The notes: generated by a model not told the origin, from the sequence alone. 24,515 bases of DNA from Tubiluchus corallicola (GCA_030141605.1 JAQGDQ010000607.1:27501-52015); one strand, 5' to 3'; counted from the stretch's first letter, positions 11,050 through 23,747 are shown. Made by a program: numbers and translations.

Positions 11050-14000
11050 CTATAGATAATAAAATGCAATAAATATAACGTACATCAATATTCAATAATA
11101 ACTAAATTTCATACATATATAAGATACTAAATGTATGTAAGACACTAAGATACCGTCAACCTCGGGTATAACGCAGTCAATTATATGGGACACTCGCTTA
11201 TAAGGGACCACCAACACCGGTTCCGATTTTTCGTAATGTTTTTCTTATGTAAAAATCTTCATATATAAGATATTCGGATATAAGGGACTTACGGTTATAA
11301 GGGGCGATATCATCTTCAGGTCCCGCATAATAGAAACCCAGGTAAATTACCTTGCATATAAGGGATCCTATGATCAAAGTGAAATTGATCGATTTTTAAC
11401 CTCAATTTTTTGCAAACTCCGCATTCAAACAGCTCGAATTCCGCGGTCACATAATCTCGCATTACTGAAGGAGGTTCCCACATACCGTTTGCACTGAATG
11501 TGTAGCAATAATCCACAAAAATATGTGTGAAAGTGTAGAAGAGTACAAATCTAGATTCACCCTCGGTCTGACTCAAATTCGGCTATAAGGATATCAGATA
11601 TAAGGGACGATTTTTACCGGACCCGAGGTGTCCCTTACATCTGAGGTTAACTATATAGTTTAGGGTGTAAGTCTATTTTTATAACAGTATTTTAGTAGTA
11701 CCGGCAATACAGCACCAACAGTATGATGTCTAGCCCAAGTGTAAAATCGAGTAAATACTAAGTGACTTTGGAGATGCTCTTCATTTAAAGGAAAAGCCAA
11801 GACTCTCGGGGCGTATTTGTTGTGTTTCTCTCGGAAGGCTCGCAGAGAAAACCAGAAAACACTTCATCAAATTAAACTAGTTTATTAAGCGAGAATTCTA
11901 CAACACAAAAGTATGAAGGAATATGAAATGATTACAGTAAACGTGAAAATCTGGAAAACGTTTGAGTGTATCTGAAAATACAACTATACAAGAAAATGTG
12001 TAAGTGGCGTCCGTGTGAATCCGTGTGTGCTCCTGTCTCAGCGGCCTGCTTCGCCTTATATGGTGCGCCCGAGAAGCTTCCAGAAGTTTTGTTCCAGAAC
12101 ATTCCACACGGTAAGACGATTATTCTGATGGAACGTTCTACAATGTTCTATTTAATTCTAATAGATGCCAGCTATCTCCAGAACAGTATTTTATAATTTG
12201 AGAAAAATATTAAGAGTTTTCAGCAATAAAATCGCGATAAACTCATGAGTAGTAAAATCAATTTAATGTTGCGACCACTTCATTCGTGGGCAAGCTCATT
12301 TTGAAAGAAAAATGATGTCATTAGTTACAGTGCTTATCAACACTTATGCCACCCAGACGCTTGATCAAACTTCTTGGCAGCTCAAGTCAAAGTTATCAAT
12401 TATGAACAATTCAAAGCAAAAGAGTACTGAAACCTATTTTTTGCTTTTTGATTCGTCCCATTGCCCACTATGTAATGAAAAATAGTTACCGATGATGGCA
12501 CAGTAACCTCGAAATTCGGGTAGCAGTTAGAAGTTTGATGCACTTGACACAGCACTGTGAGCACAGTGTGTGGATGTAAGCAGCTTAAAACTATTGTTAA
12601 TTAATTCGATGACTAATTTTCAGATAAACATAGTTAAAGGAAAACTGGATGATGTGTAAACACGAGTTCAGAATAAAGAATGCTCTAAAATATTGAAAAC
12701 TACAATAGCTTTTTTTAAACCAAAGCTTAGATTAAATAATATTTACCTCGGATACTCAATTTCATTAAACTTTCAAAGCTACGCATGGCTCAGTGAATCT
12801 ACTAGGATTGGCAATGCTGCCTTTTTGTCACATGCACATGGCCGACAAATAGAAGGCGGTACCATGATAACCGTGACCATAAACTACAGTGTTAGTTTCT
12901 GACGTCATATAATGTAGAGCCCATTTTCGTGACATCACACATTTAAGCAGTACTGTAACACTTTTGCAAACGTGCTCAACTCGCAAGGGAAGACGCCTGC
13001 CATTGCACTAACTGTGGTTAGTTTCTGACGTAAGCAATAGTTGTGTTCGGTTGCCATTAATTAACTTTCTAAGCTAATCATTCAAATATAAGATACAATT
13101 GCTATTTTGTACTCGACCAACCGCCAAACATGTTATGAACACATGCGCGGCGAGTCGAGTAGAGCCGAGCGTAACCGACCGCGCCCGAGAGTAGTCACAC
13201 ATGTGTTTCTGCTCTTTCTTACGTATACCATCAAACTGCTACCAACACCTAATGTTTTTCATGCAGTAATAATCATGTTTTTCTTTCTAAGGAATTCTAT
13301 TATGTTTTTCTTATCAGTAATATCACATCTACTGTTTAGATAAACATTTTTACATCATTATATTTCATTTTAGTAATACTTTACACTTCATTTGGCACCT
13401 GAGAATGGATTATTTGCTTTTACATTATTTCTTATGGGAATAAATGATTTGGTTCTCAACCAAATCGGTTTTCAAACACTTTTTAAGAACGAATTATGGT
13501 CGAAAACAGAGGCGTGACTGTAGCCCTTCGCTTAGAGAGGGTTATTTGAAAAAGTAAACGTGACTTACACCCAAGTTCTTCAACTGGTTTGCTGCAGCAG
13601 CATATGCAGGCTTCATTTTCTTACAATGTCCACACCCTAGAAAAATGCAAAAGTAATTCAATTTGTATTACATATAATATATAATCGTATATATTAATTC
13701 TACTGGTATGTTATATATTTATTATGTCTATATCTATTTATTTATTATATATTTATTATATATTATTGTCTATTATATAGTCATTTGCAAAAGTTTAAGA
13801 ACAAGCTCGAGTTTTCGGGTTTTTCATCATACTGTACCCTGATTGCATCAGATTCTTTGTTGATTGCATCATACTGTTAGTGGTCAGACAGGCAGCCATT
13901 AAGTGCTGAAGACTTGCGAAGAGTTATCAACGACATTTGGGTTAAAGAAATTACTTCTGAGTCCTGCCAAGACCTAATTTCCAGTATGCCTCTTAGAATG

Positions 14001-17000
14001 AAGGCAGTGACAACTTCGGCGGCCATACAAAGTACTAAAATGTTCAAGGACTGTGACTATTTTTGGATAAAAACATACAAACTATGCTGTAGTATATTTT
14101 CCTAGAAGAATAAATGAATACTTTTTAGATGGAACCGTGTTAAACGATGGTTTTGTCAATTTTCATGAAAAAATCACTTTGGACTTAAACTTTTGCAAAT
14201 GATTGTACATAATAATGATGATACCCATTGAAAAATGCTTCATTTTTCTGAACAAAACTGCATAAAACACGTAATAAATTTACCAAGAACGCACAAAAAT
14301 GATCTTGACACAAAAATGTGATCTCTACAAAGCTTAAAAACCCATCTTAATGTGTTTACGGGACAATACTCATCATAACAAAATTAAGTGTAGAAAATGA
14401 AATTTCTCAATATCCAGCAAGTTAATCAGGCAGAATAATGAAACTTCTGATTTCACTATTTGCAATTACATTTCAGGGATGAGAATGACAAATTGAAAAC
14501 AACTCTAAAACAGGCCTGGGGTTTTGGGGCTGCCTAGGCCCCTAATGGGGTTGAGGGGCAAAGTCCCCATGGGGGTTCAAGGGGGCGAAGCAACAAATTG
14601 CAATTTTGTAACCACAGAGAGTCTCTAAGTGGACTTAAAATATCAATTACCTTGTTTCATGCATAATTTAAAATACCTAACTATCAAGGATACATGATAC
14701 CTACTTGTCTCAAAAACGGTTAAGTACAGGCCACTCCTATGCAAAAGTATATAAAAACTGTCTGCAATTGACTCAAATAAGTCTGCACAATTGATTCTAT
14801 ATTTTTATAAATAGAGATATACAAGTGGTTAAACTGATGTACGTGATGTAAACAAAGTGATGGTCTACCAACTAGCGGTCAGCTTGAGAAATAACGTACT
14901 GGGTCCGTAAAAATTTTCTCAACGAATTTGCGCGATTTACAAAAATGGCACTACTGGTCTTCCAAAAACTCAGAATTCCGCGTTTTCGCGGAAAATTGTC
15001 ATCCCTGATTTTTATTATGTTTATTTACAGATTTATGTAGAAGAGACTTACATGGCGCATAAAACATGACTAACGTTGACGGATGCTCCGAGACGAAGGT
15101 GTGAAAATTCTTCGTTGTTAGCTGATTTACAGCCTCGGCACCTTCAATGTTTGTCCAGAAGTCCTCGTCCTCGGGCGGCGGAGGCGGAGGAGCCGTCGCC
15201 ATAGGATTGCTGGGATCATTCATAAAGTATACAAAATCTTGTTCCTGTAAGATAATTGCCACTAAAAGCTCGACGATTAACTTGATACTTGATATCAAGA
15301 CAGACTAGAAAATAACATGGCGTTATTTATAAATTAGCATTTCTTGCAAATTTTGCTCCAGCCACATGATAATTTTAAAATAAACAGACTATAACTCATT
15401 GATTAAAAACTTAATTAACGACGTGCGAGCACAACTAGTGATGGCATCACAAACTAACATAATTTTCAACAGCAAAAATATTCCACAAGCGTTTTGTACG
15501 TGTTTGTGAAAGAGAAAATTGAAGTACAGTGCTGCTGTAACGTGCTGTACTAAACCTAGGCAAATTTGCCTATACATACATACACATATACATACATATG
15601 TATGTATATATTCGGCTTGTATGTAAGCGTCGTGTACAATATCATCGTTATATATTTATATAATTCTACACTGATGTGAGATAATATATTAATATAGATA
15701 ACTGGCTATCGTTATCGAAAAAATTGAATTTGACGCCAAACAGCTTTAAAAAAGGGAGAGAGCCTATCCTGATCGTGCACTGTTAACACTAATTTATGTC
15801 TAATTTATTGCAGTAAGAAAGGATGCACTACGCTTAAAACCTTAGTGGGTATAGATTCATTTGCTCTTACCTGTGATTTTGCATTAATTGTGCTGTGAAA
15901 ATAATCCAGTCAAACATAGTCATTAGAGAAGCATAATGAACGATTTGTATACATTGTGGCCACACTAATAATACACTTTATTAACAAATTTAACTGTTAC
16001 ACTTTACATTACGTTACAAATCATAAAAAAAATAATCACATAATTCACAGCATTTTAAATAATCTCACACTTATAGGTTTATATAAAAAACAAGAAAAAG
16101 GGGACAACCCTAGGTGGTACCTGCTGATGGGTGGTCACCAATCAGCAGTGACACTCACTTTTTATAGGCAAGGTTAACTAAACGCATGGCTACACATGCA
16201 TGAACGAAGCATACGATCTAAATAATATCGTAAGGTCACCAAAGAAGCCAGGCTTGGCTTAAAGCGGATTTTCTGACAGGTATTACACGCCAACATTCCA
16301 AGCAGATAAACAATTTCCAACAAAGCAACTTATTTCTTAAGGTGCAGCACAAATGAAAGCACCACGTCATAGAACAAAACTGCTGTCTTAATAAGTCCCA
16401 ATTTCACACGGAAAAACAGTTTGAAAATGTTTTTGCCAAACTGTTTCAAGGTTCCCACAGAATTTTGAAAGAAATTTTCCTGACTTTAAGCAGAAATAGT
16501 ACTACCAGCATACATATTCAAAAATTTTAGAGTATGATTATTCATACATATACTAATATATAATGTGTCAGCACAGCTACAGTAGTGCTAACGAAATTAT
16601 ACTAATCACATTAAATAAACTTTCTTAATCCAATCATTATTTTTGGAACAGAAACCAAAACTGGCAGCCTGTCTTACCAAAATTTTATTTAAACACGAAT
16701 CACTGAAAAATGTGTTTGGAAAAATATCGGTTCACAGTGATTATTTTTGCAACCCTTTCCAATTTCCCGGACTTTTTGCCCCGTTTTCATCATTTGACCC
16801 GAATTATCTTTTCCATGACTTTCCAGAATAGCCTGTATTTTCAAGGATTTTCCAGGAATTTCCCTGACCGTGGGAACCCGTGTTTTCAAAATTGTTTAAG
16901 TTCATAACTCCTTCAGTACCAATGTATTGTATTGTGTACTCGTGTCAAATACCACACGTCGTAGGTCACGGGTCATAGGTCATAGGTCGCTCGCTGTCAC

Positions 17001-20000
17001 CAACAAACTTCAGTCTATTGTATTATATACACTACACATAATTTAGAGATAATATTTACGTGTGGTTGGCATCCTTCTGTCTCGGAAGACAATGGAGTGT
17101 GCACCATGAGAGTCAGTTATCGATCACATTGATGGAGCTGCAGCGTCGACTGTGGCTCAGCAGTCCGATCCTTGAACCACTGGAGTGGCCTCTCTAGGGC
17201 GCACGCCTGGGCAAGGTGTATGGAGATCCTGAGTTGCCCAGACAACAGGAACCCCCTCTCTTCCTCCCTGGTGTAGTCCAAAGGAAAGCGGAGCGATACG
17301 TTTGGCACCAGGTTGGCTGCAGGAGCTGCCGGAGTCAGTGAGCATGCTGCACTGGTCCACCTTCGGGGCTCCACTCCTGATTTGGAAGGTTTACTCCTCT
17401 TCACATGGCCATTGGGTCACTTGACCTCCTCTGCCCTCTAGCCGTTGGCTGCTTGTGCAGCTCCTCTGCCTAGTGTCGAGATACAGTGTGGGCATCCGGC
17501 AAGCCTACAGCACCTGGCATTCCTAGGAGGTCACCCATCCAAGTACTAACCAGGCTCTATGTTTCTTAACTTTGGTGAACCGGTGTTTTCAACATTATTT
17601 GGCCGTAGTTAATAGTTACATACAATCTCACTAATTAGGTTAATGCTAACTCTTTCATCAAATAGAACTAGTTTCTATTACAGAAAAATAAAAGATATGT
17701 ATAAATATTATAAACAAATGAACATAGAAAACAAGTGCGTGCTTGCAAACTAAAACCGTCCATAAGTCGGAACAGTTAAAACTACGTTATGATGCTTCAA
17801 AGCAGAATGACCCAAAAATTCGGTCAAGTGTTAATTTTTAGTTTTTTTATAAAAAGGAATGCAGTATATACTGGACTTTTATGTTCTAGCATGAAATTAT
17901 GAAGAAAATGTTCAAAAATACTAAAAATTTGATTTTATAACTCCGTACCCATTTTTCTGGCTGCAATTGTAAAAAATCCACCCCAAGACGAGTTATTTTC
18001 AAACTCCGATAGTAGCTCGTGGAAGCTGTCAGTTTGCTTCGCATTTTTTCTCTTGCCCACCCCAGATCTTCAGCAGGAAGAGCCATCTACTGGATTTAAA
18101 CGTAACTTCAGTGTGCTCTTGGAAAGTCTGTAGCAGTCACACTTTCGTACGGTTGCTAAGTGTTTTGTAGAAACGTGACAAAAAACAATGCATGACTTTA
18201 ATACAATTTTTCTCAAGATTATATTTTTCAGTGTGCAGCCTGCACCACAACTTCAACGTGGATTATCTCAGCTTAGAAATAACATAGGGTGATGAACTTG
18301 GTATCAAAATGATCCTCATGAAATGCAGATTCAGGATATGTGACTAACTAGAGAGCCTTAGTTGCCGACTTATGGACGATTTTGCTAGGCAAACAGACAA
18401 TTATTGTCTTAGAGAAGCATTCACTATTACGCAAAGCTCGTGACGGCTAAACTCACCTCTCTTTTACCCATGTAATCTTGCACAGTTTTTAAGTAGCTGA
18501 AGTACTTGATAGTTGGATAACCCGTGATTTCGTACTCTTTACATGTATCCAAGTTAACCGTGCAGTCGACACCAACAAACGCCACCTGGTTACAAATATA
18601 ACAAGACATTAAACTCAGCAAGCACTAAGAAGCGACTAGGGCCTACGATTTCCTGCAGTTGCAGAAAATGGGACAGAATTCACGAAAATGGGCAGCTGAA
18701 ACAGAAATAACTATGAAAAATGGAATTGGCCGAATTTCTGACTTTTCTGCAAATTTAAAGACGGAATTTTCTTCGCTTGTTACTTTCCGGAAAAATTAAG
18801 CGTTTTTTTAGCCTTTTGCGCCTCTAATGGAAGTTCTTCCCCGAGTTTTATTTTTTGAGCAACTTGCGTTCCTACTTTCACTCTGTTTTTGCCTTTGCCA
18901 CGAGAAATATGAGAGATCTTTAGTGTGAGCCATACGTTTGCGGAAAGGTTTCCCCTATTCACACAAACACGATTTGACAATGTCTATGTGTCTATATGAT
19001 TTCAACGTGTCTTATTTGAAACTGTATTTCTGTATAACTCTGAGCTCTGGACATTAAAAGCAAATCGTAAAGCTGAAATTACAGAAACATTTTGGGTATT
19101 AGATGGCCAAAGAAAATTTCAAACAAAGATCTATATGAAAAAATAAAAGAAGAACCTTGGACAAGAAAAATAAAAAGACGCCGTTTAAGATGGATTGGGC
19201 ATATGCTTAGACTACCTGATGACGTTCCAGTGAAGATAGCTCCTCAACAAGCCGTAGAACCAGCTAAAAAACCTGCAGGAGGACAAATGTTAACATATTT
19301 AGATTTTGCACAGAAAGATTTAAACACTTCAGCATTGATCCTTAGAAGTAAATGTACTTGGGGCATTACGGCAAGCAGGGAGTCCTGGCATAGGGAGGTT
19401 AACAGAATCATGTCCCTGGACGTATGATTCATTGGATGATGATGATGATGTTAAGCGTGTGATAGCTAGCCAGGGAATTTTTCAATGATTTGCACGAATT
19501 TCATGTATCTTCCTGTAAATTTTGTGCGTGAATTAAATGTTTAAATTCTTATTTTATCATAGCCGAATATAAATACCCGACAGACTACATACTCAATTCA
19601 CATAAAAATTTCTTTTTTAAATCACAATCTATTGCACATCACATAATTTGATGATAAACATTAGTTATAGGGCGATGTAGCTTCTAATTCATGTAAAGCG
19701 GAATTGCAACAGAATTGACGATTCTTTGAAACGGAATTCGGTCAATTTTGATACGGAAAATCGGAGGCCCTAAACTGTCGCAGATGCATGCATTTAATTT
19801 ACAGTTTATTAACAATTTTGATTTGTAATTTTAAACTTTTGTTTTTCACTACCACTAAGGCAGTGCTGACATCTGTTTGTACACTTTGAAGTTTTCAATA
19901 TATGTATGTACTTGCTACTGCTATGTGTTTGTATGGAACTGGGTCACTTGGCTTCTCTGTGAATAACTACCACTCTTGACTTGGTAGCAAGATGAGAGGA

Positions 20001-23000
20001 CAATCAATAGGCTTAAACAGTGGTTTTGGTGATTATAATGTTGAGACTCAGGTGCCATAATATATTGGCTGATGTATTTACTCTAACTTTTGTTTACTAC
20101 TGTTGATTATGTTTACCATTTTCGTGTATATGTGGATTGACTGTGAGACTATGATTTCGAGTAAAATACAGATCACAAAATTAAACCATGTTTTCATCCA
20201 GTGATTTCATATGTTTAACACAAACATCGCAACTACAAAAACAGTCTGATAAACCAGCCAATGTCGGTTGTTGGCTCTCCCCAAAACACCCCAGCAACAA
20301 CTTTAGCACATAAACAAATGGGGCACGACATAAACAAATGTCGTGCCCCATTTTAGTCAAAATGAAATTTTCATTTTGACTAAAATACTAATATATTTAT
20401 TGATTTACATTTACTAAGCACAGAGCTCATTTTTCGTATCACAATACAGCAAACAAATTATGAAGCTTTTAAAAAGCGACTGATAAAGAAAACACAAGGA
20501 AGCCATACCTTAGGATTTTCTTTGAACTGTTCAGCAGCTGCCTGAAACTCTGGCTTTGCTTTTTTACAATGTCCACACCCTAAATATAGAATTAACTAGA
20601 ATAAAGGTACACACATATATATATATAATTATATATATATGCTTCATTGTTAATGCCGCTGATACATGTCTATGTAAAAGATACATTTGCAGCAGAGGTG
20701 CAGACTCATTTTTAGACATGAAATCACTATGACGACATCACTATTTTGACATTTGCTGATTTTGTGACATTGACCTTTGACCGTTAAAACTAAAAGCAAC
20801 GTGTTCCAGCTGTTGTCCAAACTCATTCTTGTGTCAAGTTCGGGGATTTTAGCTTCGAGCCATTTTCAATCATTTTGCAGGCGTTATTTGTTCTTTTGAT
20901 CTTGACCTTCGACATTTTAAACAAAAATCAATATGTGTTTTCAGCTTCTTGACCTTTGACATTTTAACCCAAAATCAATGTGTCTCCAGCTCCTTGACCT
21001 TTGACATATGTGTGCTTGCAAACCAAAACCGTCCATAAGTCGGCATAGTTAAAACTACGTTATGCTGCTTCAAAGTAGAATGACCCAAAAACTTGGTCAA
21101 ATATCAATTTTTTATTTTTTTGTAAAACCAACGCTAAATATATTGAACTTTTATATTCTAACATCAAATTATCAATAAAAGGCCAAAAAAATACTAAAAA
21201 TTTAATTTTATAACCCCGTACCCACTTTTCTGTCAGGAAACTAGTAATGCAATTATAAAATTTCCAAGTCATGGAAGCAGTCATTTTGCATCAGGTTTTT
21301 TCCGTTGCTAAGCCCAAATGTTCGTCACGAAGAGCCATCTACAGGATTTAAATGTAACTTCAATGTGCTCTTGCAAAGTCCGTAGCAACCAACATTTGTG
21401 CAGTTGCTAAGTGTTTTGTAGAAACCCAACAAAAACAATGACTAACTTTAACAGTGATTTTCTCAAGATTATGCTTTTCAGTGTGCAGCCTGCACCTCAA
21501 CTTCAACGTGGATTATCTCAGCTTAGAAATAACACAGAGTGATGAACTCGGTATCGAAATGATCCTCATGAAATGGAGATTCAGGATGTAAATAACTAGA
21601 AAAACTTAATTGCCGACGTCATGAAATGGATGATTTTGATATGCAAGCACAAAAATAATGAGGTAAAACCGGTATACTTACAGGGTGCGTAAAACATTAC
21701 TAAGGCATGTTTCTTCCTCTTGAGAAATGATTTAAAATTTTCATCACTGAGATGCTCCACATTGCTGGGGATCTCTTCCCAGGCTGGTTCCGGTGGAGGC
21801 GGAGGGGGCGGCTCCTTTGGACTGTAAGATAACGATTGAACTTTGACATCAGTAGATAGCTGGTCTACAGTCATTTGCAAAAGTTTAAGACCAAAGTGAT
21901 TTTTTCATGAAAATTGACAAAACCATTATTTAACACGGTTCCATTTAAAAACTATTCATTTATTCTTCGAGAAAAATATACTACAGCATAGTTTGTATGT
22001 TTTTATCCAAAAATAGTCACAGTCCTTGAATATTTTAGTACTTTGTTTGGCCGCCGAAGTTGTCAATCACTGCCTTCATTCTAAGAGGCATACTGGAAAT
22101 TAGGTTTTGGCAGTACTCGGAAGTAATTTCTTTAACCCAAACGTCCTTGATAACTCTTCGCAAGTCTTCAGCACTTGATGGCTGCCTGTCTGCCACTTTG
22201 TCCAGGCTGTTGGATAATCCAACCTTTTTCTTTCCAGACACAAGTTCTCCATAGAGCATCTTCTTTGGTATGTGGTTGTCTGGCATGTGAATCACATGTC
22301 CTGCCCACCGAACTTGTGTTTTGAGGAGAAGTGTATGGATGCCGGGGAGGTCAGCTCTTTTAAGTACCTCTTTTAAGTGCATTCTTATAAAATGATCGCA
22401 TGTTATGGGTTATGATGAGTTTTGAGAGTACATATGTATGAGTACATGCGCACAAATGAAACTAATATTCAATATTAGTGCTTAATTGGAAATGACTATT
22501 TTGTTTATTTACAAGATTCTGTTTTAGTAACACACCACAAGAAGTTATTGGCAAATGTGCAAAAGCCAATGCGGCGCTGTTAAAAAGCAATTACGTAGTG
22601 AAAGGGTTAAAAAATATACATTTTGTAATTTACGCTGCTCTATAATTCATCCTTTTAGTTGTAATGATAAATAAACTTATGAGTTATAATTCCAAAATAT
22701 TCCATTTTTGCTGGTTAGGTAAATGGCTATTCATATATAAAATGGGCAAATTCCGAAAGCGCGAGTATTTTACTAACGACATTATAGCAAACTTGTAATA
22801 TTGTAATAATTCAAAAATATCAGATTTTGAAAATCTCACTTTCCTTGCCTTAAAAGATTGTTGTCTAGAACTGTTTATATATTTGAGCGGGAAATGAATA
22901 CTCACTCCTTCATAAACTCCACGATTTTGTCTGCAGTTCTTTGCTGAATGTCGAATTTTGGCTCCCCGCTTTGAAAATATTTCGTAGTCGGAAAACCTTT

Positions 23001-23713
23001 TATTTCGAACCGTTCGGCGAGCATTGTCTCTTTAGTTGCATCAACGGCTGCTAGGATCCCATCAATCTACAACAGTAAACCCATGTGAAAAATGCCACTC
23101 TCTCTTTTACAAATGATTACCGTATATACGTGTGTACAAGTCGACGTTATGTACAAGTCGATGTACATTTTAAGACCAAAAATTGATCATTTTATATATT
23201 ACCTGTGTACAAGTCGACCTTATGTGCAAGTCGATGTGCATTTTAAGACCAAAAATTGATCATTTTATATATTACCTGTGTACAAGTCGACCTTATGTGC
23301 AAGTCGATGTGCATTTTAAGACCAAAAATTGCATCATTTTATATATTACCTGTGTACAAGTTGACCATAATGTTAAGATCTTCCAGAGTAAATGATGTCA
23401 ACAATGGTCGAGTCATAAGTCATTATCCTACTCTGTTAGTGTGTAAGATACGTGCAAGCGCCTGGGCCGAGTATATTATGCTAGATCATCATCATCATCA
23501 TCATCATCAACATCATCATCACCACCATCATCATCATCATCACCATCAAGATATCACCACCACCACCACCATCACCACACGACTATCATCATCATCATCA
23601 TCATCATCATTATCATCATCATCATTACCACCACCACCACCACCATCTTCATCACCATCATTATCATCATCACTGCTGCCACCACCACCACCATAATCAT
23701 CATCATCACCATC

Positions 23714-23747
<34 letters not shown>

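Larger units (their letters stand above)
11818..12148 (-). mobile_element. Solo-LTR-like promoter module in PDI intron 7
   Basis: Read on the minus strand, the order is heat-shock elements, a TATA-like box (12063-12054), then about 170 bases later AATAAA (11886-11881). That matches the U3-R-U5 layout of a retroviral-type LTR. A possible TG...CA pair is 12108 (TGTGGAATG) to 11818 (ACAACA). The flanking five bases do not match as a target duplication, so the limits and the LTR identity are uncertain. It could instead be an intronic promoter or enhancer. Confidence 0.4.

Noticed and set aside
12900-12907. CRE (TGACGTCA) as an unfolded-protein-response element of the PDI gene
   Set aside because: A single 8-base palindrome in a large 3' intron, with no partner CCAAT or ERSE arrangement, is not enough evidence.
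16689-16907. Open frames on both strands near the GGTTCCCAC element
   Set aside because: They lie wholly in a MITE-like inverted-repeat element and contain no domain.
17117-17404. 95-codon minus-strand frame in a GC-richer region
   Set aside because: It is the body of the 5S-derived SINE. No splice or homology support.
17501-17610. Functional 5S rRNA gene
   Set aside because: About ten bases are missing inside and several substitutions are present. It is joined to a SINE-like body.
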